IMG/VR virus record: IMGVR_UViG_3300025030_000017
Coordinates: 1 to 61,779 of that record
Direction: 5' to 3' (one strand)
Source of the DNA: a virus
Length of the DNA stretch: 61,779 nt
The notes below the pieces were generated by a model that ran no database searches, had not been told where the DNA came from, and worked only from the letters and a program-made list of their open reading frames with translations. The position numbers were made by a program, and so were the translations under genes. How positions within the stretch are numbered: the stretch's first letter is position 1; each line of letters opens with the position of its first letter. Shown piece after piece: positions 8,936 through 18,286 of this stretch.

Positions 8936-9308
8936 GTTGTACATGGAAATTTTCAGTTTCCTCAAGTCTCACGAAGGGGTATACGTGGTGACGAACAAGA
9001 CCTGTTTCGAGTTGATTGATTCCTTAGTCAACAACAGGTTCTTCCTCGAAAGAGATGAGGACGGCAAGATAGCGACTTTCTGCAACTACTGGAAGATCGA
9101 TGACGTGGAAACAGCGAGAAACGGTGGCCGGCCTGAGAACGTGGAAAACGGTTCAGTCCTCTTTGTCGTTGATTGCGCCAGCACAAAGGGTCTGAGACTC
9201 AAAGACTTCAAAAGGTACTGCAAGGGAATGAAAGGGGCGGCGTGGTTCCACAAGACGATAGTGCCGTCTAACTTTAGGTTTTACCAGCTAAAAGGAGCCG
9301 CGCTATGA
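8928..9308 (+). CDS. Hypothetical protein, possible GNAT-fold acyltransferase relative
   Basis: 126 residues. The middle (ATFCNYWKIDD ... VENGSVLFVVDCASTKGLRLKDFKRYC) has the strand-turn pattern of toxin-activating (HlyC-type) acyltransferases, but the match is weak and by eye only. It precedes the ejection-protein genes, so modification of a virion protein is conceivable. Otherwise unrecognised. Confidence 0.4.
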   Translation: MFELYMEIFSFLKSHEGVYVVTNKTCFELIDSLVNNRFFLERDEDGKIATFCNYWKIDDVETARNGGRPENVENGSVLFVVDCASTKGLRLKDFKRYCKGMKGAAWFHKTIVPSNFRFYQLKGAAL

Positions 9309-9949
9309 TGACGCACAATGTTTTCCTTGCCTTCACGTTTCACGAAAGGCTGATGTCGAGGGGCATCTGTTTCAAAGGCGGTTCCAACGAGATCCCCGAA
9401 ACTGCGGCACAGGTCGAAGCGTCGAAAGTCGCCATTGACCAGTACAACACGTACATGGAAGAGTACCGGCCTTTCGAGAGAAAGTTCATTGCTGACGTGA
9501 TGAAACCGACCGCCGTTAAAGAAGCGAAAGCGGCGGGTCAGGTCAACGCCGACATAGCACAGAAGGCCGCGATTCCGGCAGGGATGGACCCGAACCGACT
9601 GATAAAGAATCCGACCATCGCTTCCAACATGGCTGAAGTCTCCGGCAGGGCAAGAAACGAAGCAGTCCAGAACGTCCAAGACCAGCGAGTTCAGGGAATG
9701 CAGGCGATTTCCGACATTGGTATGGGGAAAGCAACTGATGCGAAGTTGGGCTTCGAAGGGTTGGCGACTGAATCCTTGAGAAAAGCCGTTGGTGAAAAAG
9801 CTGCTGACATCCAGGTGAGCAACGCGATAACCAGCGGCGTCATGGGTGTAGCGGGAGCGGGAGCGGCGGGATATTCGAACTGGAAGAAGCAACCGGAAAA
9901 CATCGAGGGGAACACGTACTTCCCGAACGTAGGTTATCAGAAGGGGTAA
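9305..9949 (+). CDS. Internal virion (ejection-type) protein, 214 aa
   Basis: Helical and alanine-rich, with a C-terminal glycine/alanine segment (ITSGVMGVAGAGAAGYSNW) that may insert in membrane. AAAGGAG precedes ATG 9305, which overlaps the previous stop. Size, composition and position upstream of two similar small proteins and the giant protein fit the podovirus ejection set. Confidence 0.55.
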   Translation: MMTHNVFLAFTFHERLMSRGICFKGGSNEIPETAAQVEASKVAIDQYNTYMEEYRPFERKFIADVMKPTAVKEAKAAGQVNADIAQKAAIPAGMDPNRLIKNPTIASNMAEVSGRARNEAVQNVQDQRVQGMQAISDIGMGKATDAKLGFEGLATESLRKAVGEKAADIQVSNAITSGVMGVAGAGAAGYSNWKKQPENIEGNTYFPNVGYQKG

Positions 9950-9952
9950 AAC

Positions 9953-10489
9953 ATGGCGCAACCTATTATAAATCTGTATTCTGGCGCTGCTGATTATTCT
10001 GCCACCGATTTCTACAACGGGAACCCTCAAGTTGCGAAACCGGGAGAGTTCGGCACCTTGCCTATTGGTGGGTCAGGGTATAACCCTTTAGTCTATGGTG
10101 GCAAAGCAGCAGACATGGCCGCGCAAGTTACCAGGGCAACCTATGAGGATTGGAAGAACACCTATCTTCCGGTCGCGCTGCAAATGATGAACGAAGAGAC
10201 CGCCTATAACAATCCCGGCCTAGTCTCGAAAGGCGTGACTCAGGCCGTGACCAACGTTAACAAGTCCTTCGATAACGCGGCGGCACAACAGCAGCGCATG
10301 GCTTCTCGCTACGGAGTAGGGATTTCCTCCGAACAGCAGGCGGTGAACGATCGGGTGAACAGCGTCAATCGGTCTACCTCAGTCGTGGACGCAGCGAATA
10401 GAATCAGACAGAGACTTGCCGACCGAGACAGGGCAATCGCGCTAGGCGGTGTACCTAATCTTTCAGGTAAGAACATGGGAGGCCAATAA
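9953..10489 (+). CDS. Internal virion-type protein, 178 aa
   Basis: Helical, glutamine/alanine-rich (SFDNAAAQQQRMASRYG). No catalytic motif. Its stop overlaps the next start by one base (TAATG). Probably a component of the ejected protein channel. Confidence 0.5.
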   Translation: MAQPIINLYSGAADYSATDFYNGNPQVAKPGEFGTLPIGGSGYNPLVYGGKAADMAAQVTRATYEDWKNTYLPVALQMMNEETAYNNPGLVSKGVTQAVTNVNKSFDNAAAQQQRMASRYGVGISSEQQAVNDRVNSVNRSTSVVDAANRIRQRLADRDRAIALGGVPNLSGKNMGGQ

Positions 10490-10857
10490 TGGGCGGGATA
10501 CTTGGCACTGGTCAACAGATGCAGGGGCAGGCGATTTCAGGCTTGAGACGGGCGTCTGAAGTCGAGTCGCAGCGAGACGCGGCGAATGACCAGATTGTAG
10601 CCGGCGAAAAAGCACAAAAAGTAGGAGCCATGTCTTCCGGTATAGGTACAGGTGCAATGATAGGCGGCGTAGCCGGTGCTAGTGGAGCGGCTGCCGGTAC
10701 AGGCGCGGGAGTAGCGGCAGGAACGGCGGTTGGTGCAGGGGGTGCGGCATCTGGTGCGGCATCCGGCGCGGCTGCAACTTCTTGGTCTGGTCCTGGAATG
10801 CTTATCGGGGCAGCGGTCGGTGCGATTGCTGGCTACTTACTCAGCGAGGTATTCTAA
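10489..10857 (+). CDS. Glycine-zipper ejection protein
   Basis: After about 45 helical residues the chain becomes a run of GxxxG/GxxxA repeats (TGAMIGGVAGASGAAAGTGAG and on), the glycine-zipper pattern of membrane-active ejection proteins. Ends with a hydrophobic segment (MLIGAAVGAIAGYLLS). It likely helps DNA cross the inner membrane. Confidence 0.6.
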   Translation: MGGILGTGQQMQGQAISGLRRASEVESQRDAANDQIVAGEKAQKVGAMSSGIGTGAMIGGVAGASGAAAGTGAGVAAGTAVGAGGAASGAASGAAATSWSGPGMLIGAAVGAIAGYLLSEVF

Positions 10858-10858
10858 A

Positions 10859-12367
10859 ATGTTCGAGCGAGTCAATCCTGTAACCGAAAGCATCAACGCA
10901 TATAAAGCAGTCAATGACATCTTCCGTGGTGATAGGGAAGAACAGAGGGCGATTGCCGAAACCGAGTACAACCGTAACCGTCAGGCAAGACTTGACGAGA
11001 TGAGCGCGGAGAGTCACAAGGCGGTGTTGGAATCGAACGCTCTGGCACAGGAAACGTCACGGCTTCAGTTGAAAAAAGAGAAGGACGCGGCAGAAGCGAA
11101 CAAATGGCAAGCAATCAAGCTCATGGCCCTCAGAAACCCGCAAGGCTGGTATAACGACCTTGACCCTTCTGACTCGGAAAGAATCATCGCAGAGACGAAA
11201 TCTGACCCCAAGTTTGCGTTTCTCCACACGCCGGAAGCGAGACGGACGCAGCTTGCGAAGATTCAGCAGATTTACGCCGCGATGCCGAATCCTGACAAGC
11301 CTCAATTTGACATGCCGAGTCTTCTGGAAGGGATGAATCACGTCTTCGCGTCTCAGCTTGCGAAAGGGACTGACGACAAGGGTGAGCCGGCGAAAAAGGA
11401 GATTGTCAGTTTCACGATGGACCCGCGAGACAAGTCGTTTATTCCGGAACTCAAGATAACAAGGAAAGACGGCAGTTCATATACCGCGCCGATGACCGTT
11501 GACCCTTTGACGGGTGAGCGCAGTTCCTCTCCTGACAGCATCGTGAAGAAGATTACCATTCCGCAGATTGCCGATTACCTTGGCGTAGCGGAAGGGCTTA
11601 TCAATCTGGCTGATGCGAAACAGGTGAGCCTTGGTGATGATGAACCGTTGAAACAAGCTATTACCGATGCCAAGACAGCCAAATCGTTCAAAGCCGTTAA
11701 GGATGCTGCACAAGCATTGCCGGAAGGCCCGTTGCGTGATGCGCTGATAGCGATTGCTCCCGGCGTGGCTTCAGGAGAAATCCCCGGTGCGATTGCCGAT
11801 ACGATGCTCAAGGCAGCAACGAAAACAGAGGAAAAACTTGATTTTAAAGAGGCTGGACATGGGCAAATTATCTGGCTAACAGGCCCGAAGAAGGGCCAAA
11901 AGGAACGTGTCCCGGTCAAGCCTGACAAAGAAGGTTCCGGTGCCGGTTCTAAGATGGGTGAGGCTGAAAAAACCCTCTATAACCAGATGATAAAAGCGTG
12001 GCAGGACATGAAGAAGATCACCAGTTTGCCGGCTGGCTCCAAGACAACCGTCGAAGAGTACGACCCGATCATGCAGACGACGAGGACCAAAGAAGTCACG
12101 GTGCAGAAAGAGACGGTTGATGCTGCAAGGGCTATCTATTACGGTCTTGAGAGACGCGGCATGGAGACGTATGGCTGGAAGCCAGATGCGACGAGTCCGA
12201 ATGCAAAGCAGGGTGCTGTAAAGAAACCCGACGAGTCAAAGGGAACAAAGATTGAAGTGAAGCAGTCGTTTAACGGCGGTGACGTGATTCTTGCGACTGA
12301 CGGGACGTACTACAAGAAGACGAAGAACGGCTATGTCAAGGCTAACGTCAAACAGCGAGGTGCATAA
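10859..12367 (+). CDS. Internal virion protein, 502 aa
   Basis: Start chosen at ATG 10859 directly after the previous stop; a longer frame upstream overlaps the glycine-zipper gene and lacks support. The protein is long, charged and helical in its first 120 residues and has no obvious enzyme motif. It ends overlapping the giant ejection protein by one base. Size and order resemble the middle ejection protein of podoviruses. Confidence 0.55.
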   Translation: MFERVNPVTESINAYKAVNDIFRGDREEQRAIAETEYNRNRQARLDEMSAESHKAVLESNALAQETSRLQLKKEKDAAEANKWQAIKLMALRNPQGWYNDLDPSDSERIIAETKSDPKFAFLHTPEARRTQLAKIQQIYAAMPNPDKPQFDMPSLLEGMNHVFASQLAKGTDDKGEPAKKEIVSFTMDPRDKSFIPELKITRKDGSSYTAPMTVDPLTGERSSSPDSIVKKITIPQIADYLGVAEGLINLADAKQVSLGDDEPLKQAITDAKTAKSFKAVKDAAQALPEGPLRDALIAIAPGVASGEIPGAIADTMLKAATKTEEKLDFKEAGHGQIIWLTGPKKGQKERVPVKPDKEGSGAGSKMGEAEKTLYNQMIKAWQDMKKITSLPAGSKTTVEEYDPIMQTTRTKEVTVQKETVDAARAIYYGLERRGMETYGWKPDATSPNAKQGAVKKPDESKGTKIEVKQSFNGGDVILATDGTYYKKTKNGYVKANVKQRGA

Positions 12368-15300
12368 TGGCTGAACCGGTCATCTATTTGGATGAACTGC
12401 AAGACGATACTCCTGTTATTGACGTGGGGAGTTTGAAGCCGGATACGTCTACAGCCAAGGTTGAAAAGCCGAAGCGTTCTCTTGTCGGGGAATTTGGTGC
12501 CGGCCTTGCCCAAGGCGCGCTGCAACTGCCGCAGATGGTGGGGGGAGCTACCAAGCTGGCTGGCGATGCGATAGGTAGTGAAACGGTCAGCGCCTTGGGG
12601 AAAGACGCCATCAACTATTGGGGCAACAAACTGAAGCCCTATGAAGCGGAAGTGCCGTCATTTACCGATGTTGAAGATGCGGGAGACGCGGCGAAATACG
12701 TTGCTCATGGCGTCGGTGCGCTCGTCCCGACTGTCGCTGCGTCGGTCGTTTCAGGTGGTATCGGTGCCGGCCTTGCCAAAGAAGGCGTCAAACGCGCCAT
12801 AGCCAAGGAGATTGTCAAGCGCGAACTCAAGCACGAAGCCGTTGATCTCATGGCGAAAGGTGCCGTCAAGGAAACGGTGAAGAAAGCCGTTACCAGGGGG
12901 GCGATTGCGGGGGCCGGCGCTGCGAGTTACGGGATGGAAGCAGGAAGTATCTACACCGATCAAACTGAACAGGGCATCGAGAAACCTTTTAAGGCGGCGT
13001 TGACGGCGGTTCCTGCGGCGGCACTCGATGTCATCCCTGAGTTAAGAATCCTGTCGAAGATTCCTGCGTTCAAGGTCTTACAGGAGATCCCCTTCTTCAA
13101 GACTGCCGAAGGGCGTAATGCCCTTGTCAGAGGGGGGAAGGAAGCTCTCAAGCAAGGCGGGGCGGAAGGCGTTACCGAATTTGCTCAGACGCTTATCGAA
13201 CGGTACGGTGCCGACAAGGAAGCGTTCTCGAAAGAAGGTCTGTTGGAAGCGGCGAACGCTGGCATCCTTGGGGGCATTGGTGGCGGCATGATGGGTGGCG
13301 TTGCTGGTTCAGTGCAGAAACCGGCGACTGATACGAATCTGCTCAAAGAGGACTCCAAAGAAACCAGCGACATCGCTCAAGAGATCCTGCGGGTCAGAAA
13401 TCAGCCTCTTCCAGAACAAGCGCCTCCTGTCGCACAGCCTGAAGCCTACGATGGTCCGGTAATGGATGCCGAAGCACCGACTCCCGAAGACCTGGAGCTT
13501 CAGTCGATGCAACGCGAGAACGAGAACTACCGTCAGCAGCAGTTGATGGACAAACAGGACATCCCGACTGTGGAAGAGAAGCCCGTCCCGCAAGTCCCTT
13601 CGTCATTCAAGACGGTAGACGGCAAAGTGACGGTGAAGACCAAAGCTGTCGGTGAAGGCGTTTTTCAGGTCGAGACAACGAACATTGACGAGTACGGTCA
13701 CAAGAAGACGTTTGTTCAAGAGATGAACGCGGAAGATGCGGTCAAGCATATCGACAATGTAACGCCTCCCGTAACAAGGGATCAATATCTTCAGGTCAAA
13801 GGAGCGAATAATGAAGCAATGTCCGAAATGCAAACATCAAATGCTGAAGGCGACCAAAGTCTGCCCACGTTGCAAAACGAAGGTAGCGTAAATGATAGTC
13901 CAGAAACCGGAGGGGTGGTACGTCCAGTCGGAGAAGGGGCGCAACCTGGGGGGGCCGTATCAGACACAGCAACAAGCGCACTCCCGACAGGCGAAGGTGG
14001 AGGAATGTTGCCTGAGGGATCGACCGTCGAAACCGCGTCCTCCAAAGAAAGTAAAGCAAGTGATGAAACGTCCAAAACGGCTCCCAAAGTAGTCATCAAG
14101 TCTTTGTCTGACCTTCCCACTGGGCAACATGAGATAAAGGGTGCAGGGACGTTCCTCGTTGACGACAAGGGAAAAGTGAAGATCCTTCGCGGGACGAAAC
14201 TTGAGTCAGTCGATCCGATGCGTCGAAAGCTGGCAATCGACAAGTACAACGGGATGGTTCTTGCGGAGAAGCAGAAGGCAAATCTTGAAGCCCTGAAAGT
14301 CGGTAAGACGAAACAGAAAGCGATGGCAGAGGAAGCGCGGGGCATTGCTGAAGACGACGCTCCTTTCCTTCGTGCCGCTCTTCAGAACGTCAAGGATGCC
14401 GACTTTGGCAAAATTAGCGTCGATGGCAACCAAGCTGAAGCCACCTGGTCAACCTTTGGCGCGTTGATTCCGTATATCAGAGGGACGGGTTTCAACAAGG
14501 CCGATGCAGTGAAGATCATGGCGGAAGCGGTCAATACGGGTAAACTGCCTCCTGAGAAGAATAAAGCAGAGAGAAGTTTGGTAGAGTCTGCCCTGAAGCA
14601 TGAAAAGGAACGCATCGAGGAAGCGGAGAATCGCGTTGAGACGGAGGACGAGAGGCTTGTTCAGCAAGAGTTAGCAGAAGAAAGAGACACGGTAGAGGGC
14701 GGGGATACGAGTTTTGAGTTTGGGGAAGAACCTGAGTCTTCAGTTCTGATGGAAGGCGACCAACCCAAACTCTTCCCCACTCCCCCGACCTTTGGCAAGA
14801 AGCCGCAAGGGACAGGAACCGTCTCTGAAACGCCGATGCTCACGGAAATGAAGGAGCGGGAAGCGGAGTCGAAGCAGACTTCAATGACGCTTGACATGCT
14901 TGGGATGCAGCAGATTTACGAGTCCTTGACCGATGGAGCGATAAAGGCACACGCTGCAACCGCTTTGGATAAAGTGCATCGGATGCTTGAGAACCCCGGT
15001 GGCCTTGGTTCAATGGAACGGGGCAAGGAATACCTGCAACTGAAATATCTCTTAAGTGGCACTTTTGACAGGTTACAGGAAGTTCAAAGAAATCTGTACC
15101 AAGACTTTCGCAAGGCATCTAAGGAAACGAAGGAAAAGATTTTTGAGTTCATGGAAGACGCGCAAGCCGACCCATTGACGATTCCCGTCGAATACCGGCA
15201 GAAAGCAATCAACGCGAAAACAATGATTATGGAGGTTGGGGCTAAACTGGTTGCTCGTAAAATGCTGCCGGCTGAAATCTACGAAGAGAACAAGGGCCGG

Positions 15301-17814
15301 TATCTCCCGCGTGTTTACTTAAAGCATATCCTTGGTGAAGACGGACGGGCGATGGTGATGAACGGTTCTGGCATCAAGGCGTATCTCGGTTATCTGAAAA
15401 AGCGCCTCGAAATGACTCCTGAACAGAGACTCGCCTTGGGTCAGATTAAAGACCCTGGCTATCTCATTTCCCGCGCCTTTGGTGTGCCGATGCGTGATAT
15501 GGAAATCTTTGACTTCTTCGATGAGATGATTACGAATGACGAGGGCGAGGCTGCCTGGGTTTTGCCTGAATCAGCGACTCCGTGGACTGTAGACGGAGGC
15601 AAGGCGATACAGCAGGTTGGCAACGTGACCTACACCAAAAACGATGACGGCACGTATAACCTGACTATCAAGAAAGTATCTCACGTCCAAACGAAGAACA
15701 AGGCTATTCCCGCCTCCGACCTGAATCTTCTGTTGGGAAGCGACAAACTTGCTGACTACATCAAAGCCGGGAAGGGTAAGCAAGTAATGCGGAAGGACGG
15801 CGACGTTTACAAACCTACTCCCTGGAAACGGGTCGGGCATATCCAGTACCGCCTTAATCCTGACGGGACGTATAACGTCAATCTTACCAATAAGGTTGCC
15901 AGCGAAACAAAAGTTGATAACGTCAAAAATCTTGAAGACCATATCAGTGAGTACAAAGCGGAACGAATCACGGAGGGCAAAGGGAAAGTAGTCAATGGCC
16001 GCATGGTGACTCCTTATTGGTTGTCTGCCGAAGCCGACCGTATTCTTACCAAACAAATTCCTAACATGGCTGAACCGGACAGGTCGAAGGCTATTGAGAT
16101 TGCCAAAAGGATGCAGGACACGGCAGCAAAGATGATGGAGGGGCTTAACAAGACCCCTGAAGAAGTAGCCAAACATTTCCAAGCAATGCCGGATTCCCCG
16201 AAATATGGAGCGTTGAGAGGGCTGTGGGTACGCAGGGAAATCTATAACGATCTTGTCGGTAACATGAAGATCACCGTTGGCGAAAGATCGTGGCCTGAAT
16301 TTCTCTTGGATTACATGATGAATAAGGGTACATCGCTATGGAAATGGGTACATGTCGCGGCGAACCCTCCGACGCAGGTGGTCAACTTTATCTCCAACGG
16401 GTTTCTTTTGCATATCTCTGGCGTGCCTATGGCGATGGTGCCGTACCGTATAACTCAAGCCATAAGCGAGATGCTGGTAGGCAGTCCGAATTGGCAAAAG
16501 CTCAAAACAAAGATAGGCCCGGTGGCTGCGGCACGAGTGGAAAAGTTTGCCAAGGGCGGGAAACATTGGAAGATTGCAAAAGAAGGTGGGGTCAAGTCGG
16601 CAGGTATGGCAAACGTAGAACTGTACCGCGTTGAACAGGACATGCTCGACCTTATCGCCCTTGATAAGCCGTGGTGGCATCCGAAAGTCATGCTGAAGAT
16701 TGGCGGCAAAATCATGAATGCGACGGGTGACGTTTATCAGATGTGGGAGTCTATCGGTAAAACGGCGAAGATCATTCATGAAAAAGAAACTCCCCGGTGG
16801 CGCGAAAAGGATGGCAGCGTCAAGCCGTATGCCTTTGCTAGGGACAAAGGTAGTTCGACCTATCGGAAAGCTACCGATAACGAAGCAATCGTGGCGGCTC
16901 ACGATGCACTCTTTGATTATTCGCTGGCTCCAGGATGGGTGAAGTTTATCAGAAAGTTTCCGTTAGGGACTCCGTTTGTAACCTTTACTTACAAGGTTCT
17001 TCCCGCGACTATCAAGGCAGCGGCTCTTACACCGTGGGTCTTTACTCCGTATCTCGCTATTCATTACGGTCTTCCCTACGCGATCATGGCGATGACGGGT
17101 ATAGATGACAAAGACGATTACGACAAGCTGATGCAGACCATCTTTAAATTTGTCCGAGAGAAATCTCACGTCTACCTCTGGCCGGTTAAGGATGCTAAGG
17201 GCAGATGGCAAGCATTCGACCTTGGCAGATATATTCCCTGGGCGCAATGGATGGCCTTTCAGGATCATGTCAGAAAAAGAGAAATCGTAACCGCCTTCGC
17301 CGATGATCTTGGAGTGGGTAGTGGCCCTGCGATGGATCTTGTAGACTTGGCAAAAAACCAAGACTCTTTTACCAAACAACCGATATACGATGTGAACGCA
17401 GACTTCAACGAACAAGCTGGACAAGTGATGATGTACCTAACTCAGATGGCCACTCCCCCCTGGCTGACGAATAGAGGGTGGGCCGGCAAACTTTATTCAG
17501 CGATGAATAACGAGATTGGCAAACCTGGTGAACAAAAGCCTACTGTGGCACAAGCTAATCTGAGGCTTATCGGGGCGAATTTCTATCAGTTCGACCCTGA
17601 AATGTCGAGAGCACAAAACATTAACCAGATGGACTATGCAATTGCAGAGGTCAGGCAACAGAAAAATAGCGCTTTAAAGGACAGGGATTTAACTGACGCA
17701 GATAGAAAAGAAGTGACCTTAAAATACGATACGATAATCCAGAAAATGAACCTCAAGAAGATGAAGTACGCCGCCAACTCGATGCCGAAAGATCAGTCAT
17801 TACTACAACGCTAA
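12367..17814 (+). CDS. Giant ejection protein (large polyvalent protein), 1815 aa
   Basis: N-terminal third has Gly/Ala-rich hydrophobic helices (GAGLAQGALQLP, GIGGGMMGGVAGS), suited to membrane entry. A low-complexity acidic/serine linker lies at about 480-575. The C-terminal part (GERSWPEFLLDYMMNKGTSL onward) has the helical hydrophobic character of large-polyvalent-protein C-terminal domains. This is the largest gene and ends the ejection operon. The linker DNA also carries two small reading frames in the +1 frame with their own ribosome site and better codon bias, so it seems to have formed by overprinting. No protease or lysozyme signature was identified with confidence. Confidence 0.7.
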   Translation: MAEPVIYLDELQDDTPVIDVGSLKPDTSTAKVEKPKRSLVGEFGAGLAQGALQLPQMVGGATKLAGDAIGSETVSALGKDAINYWGNKLKPYEAEVPSFTDVEDAGDAAKYVAHGVGALVPTVAASVVSGGIGAGLAKEGVKRAIAKEIVKRELKHEAVDLMAKGAVKETVKKAVTRGAIAGAGAASYGMEAGSIYTDQTEQGIEKPFKAALTAVPAAALDVIPELRILSKIPAFKVLQEIPFFKTAEGRNALVRGGKEALKQGGAEGVTEFAQTLIERYGADKEAFSKEGLLEAANAGILGGIGGGMMGGVAGSVQKPATDTNLLKEDSKETSDIAQEILRVRNQPLPEQAPPVAQPEAYDGPVMDAEAPTPEDLELQSMQRENENYRQQQLMDKQDIPTVEEKPVPQVPSSFKTVDGKVTVKTKAVGEGVFQVETTNIDEYGHKKTFVQEMNAEDAVKHIDNVTPPVTRDQYLQVKGANNEAMSEMQTSNAEGDQSLPTLQNEGSVNDSPETGGVVRPVGEGAQPGGAVSDTATSALPTGEGGGMLPEGSTVETASSKESKASDETSKTAPKVVIKSLSDLPTGQHEIKGAGTFLVDDKGKVKILRGTKLESVDPMRRKLAIDKYNGMVLAEKQKANLEALKVGKTKQKAMAEEARGIAEDDAPFLRAALQNVKDADFGKISVDGNQAEATWSTFGALIPYIRGTGFNKADAVKIMAEAVNTGKLPPEKNKAERSLVESALKHEKERIEEAENRVETEDERLVQQELAEERDTVEGGDTSFEFGEEPESSVLMEGDQPKLFPTPPTFGKKPQGTGTVSETPMLTEMKEREAESKQTSMTLDMLGMQQIYESLTDGAIKAHAATALDKVHRMLENPGGLGSMERGKEYLQLKYLLSGTFDRLQEVQRNLYQDFRKASKETKEKIFEFMEDAQADPLTIPVEYRQKAINAKTMIMEVGAKLVARKMLPAEIYEENKGRYLPRVYLKHILGEDGRAMVMNGSGIKAYLGYLKKRLEMTPEQRLALGQIKDPGYLISRAFGVPMRDMEIFDFFDEMITNDEGEAAWVLPESATPWTVDGGKAIQQVGNVTYTKNDDGTYNLTIKKVSHVQTKNKAIPASDLNLLLGSDKLADYIKAGKGKQVMRKDGDVYKPTPWKRVGHIQYRLNPDGTYNVNLTNKVASETKVDNVKNLEDHISEYKAERITEGKGKVVNGRMVTPYWLSAEADRILTKQIPNMAEPDRSKAIEIAKRMQDTAAKMMEGLNKTPEEVAKHFQAMPDSPKYGALRGLWVRREIYNDLVGNMKITVGERSWPEFLLDYMMNKGTSLWKWVHVAANPPTQVVNFISNGFLLHISGVPMAMVPYRITQAISEMLVGSPNWQKLKTKIGPVAAARVEKFAKGGKHWKIAKEGGVKSAGMANVELYRVEQDMLDLIALDKPWWHPKVMLKIGGKIMNATGDVYQMWESIGKTAKIIHEKETPRWREKDGSVKPYAFARDKGSSTYRKATDNEAIVAAHDALFDYSLAPGWVKFIRKFPLGTPFVTFTYKVLPATIKAAALTPWVFTPYLAIHYGLPYAIMAMTGIDDKDDYDKLMQTIFKFVREKSHVYLWPVKDAKGRWQAFDLGRYIPWAQWMAFQDHVRKREIVTAFADDLGVGSGPAMDLVDLAKNQDSFTKQPIYDVNADFNEQAGQVMMYLTQMATPPWLTNRGWAGKLYSAMNNEIGKPGEQKPTVAQANLRLIGANFYQFDPEMSRAQNINQMDYAIAEVRQQKNSALKDRDLTDADRKEVTLKYDTIIQKMNLKKMKYAANSMPKDQSLLQR
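13811..13891 (+). CDS. Overprinted zinc-knuckle peptide (26 aa) inside the ejection gene
   Basis: In the +1 frame relative to the giant gene. AAAGGAG at 13798-13804 lies six bases before ATG 13811, an ideal ribosome site. The peptide has two Cys-x2-Cys pairs (CPKC and CPRC) ten residues apart, a zinc-ribbon pattern unlikely by chance. Its stop is immediately followed by the start of another +1 frame gene. Confidence 0.5.
   Translation: MKQCPKCKHQMLKATKVCPRCKTKVA
13892..14092 (+). CDS. Overprinted small protein (66 aa) with a GWYVQSEKGRNLGGPY motif
   Basis: Directly follows the zinc-knuckle frame (TAA then ATG). The first 35 residues resemble a short phage/bacterial protein type containing W-x-V-x-S-x-x-G-x-x-L-G-G-P-Y; the tail is lysine/proline-rich. 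Third codon positions in this frame are strongly G/C, whereas the giant gene's frame across the same bases is low-complexity with mixed third positions. I infer this was the older coding frame, now read through in another frame as the linker. Confidence 0.5.
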   Translation: MIVQKPEGWYVQSEKGRNLGGPYQTQQQAHSRQAKVEECCLRDRPSKPRPPKKVKQVMKRPKRLPK

Positions 17815-17825
17815 AGGAGAGTCTT

Positions 17826-18224
17826 ATGAAGAAGCTGCTCATTGTATTCGCACTGTTGTTCGCTGTGGAGGCTTATGCAACCGGACTATCCAAGGTGAGT
17901 TTCCAACCGTATTCATCGGCTACGCAAGTGACCTGTGTGGTCTATGGGATGGAGAAGTTACTGTTCACCGATCAGAACGGTTCGCATCCGTCACAGTCGT
18001 TTGTGCTTGACCCTGATTTCAGAAGGTCGTTGAATTTGGGAACGAAGACGATGGCTAATTACTCGACAACGCTTGGCGGGAAGAAGGTCAGGTACATCAA
18101 ATATACCTGTACGCAGACGGGAACGAATACGACTGTATCGGTAAAGCTCGGAGTGAACGGGTCAACCGCAATTCCTCTGACGCTGGATCAGGCGACGTTT
18201 GCGCTGAAAGAATCGGCTAATTAA
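17826..18224 (+). CDS. Secreted protein of unknown function (132 aa)
   Basis: Clear signal peptide MKKLLIVFALLFAVEAYA, then a beta-rich mature domain of about 114 residues. AAAGGAG lies upstream of ATG 17826. It is the last gene of the rightward late operon and is followed by a terminator. Export to the periplasm suggests a role in host envelope or superinfection exclusion, or a virion-linked product. Confidence 0.65.
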   Translation: MKKLLIVFALLFAVEAYATGLSKVSFQPYSSATQVTCVVYGMEKLLFTDQNGSHPSQSFVLDPDFRRSLNLGTKTMANYSTTLGGKKVRYIKYTCTQTGTNTTVSVKLGVNGSTAIPLTLDQATFALKESAN

Positions 18225-18256
18225 AGTTACTGGCGTTCCCTCCTTCGCCGGGATTG

Positions 18257-18286
18257 GCCGCTCTGCAAAGGGCGGCTCTTTTTTTT
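18257..18286 (+). terminator. Rho-independent terminator of the tail/ejection operon
   Basis: Eight-pair stem GCCGCTCT/AGGGCGGC (one G-U pair) with GCAA loop, then TCTTTTTTTT. Placed 32 bases after the last gene. Confidence 0.9.

Noticed and set aside
9281-10030. 249-codon minus-strand frame opposite the ejection genes
   Set aside because: Arg/Phe/Val-rich shadow with no ribosome site; the plus-strand genes have start signals and overlaps.
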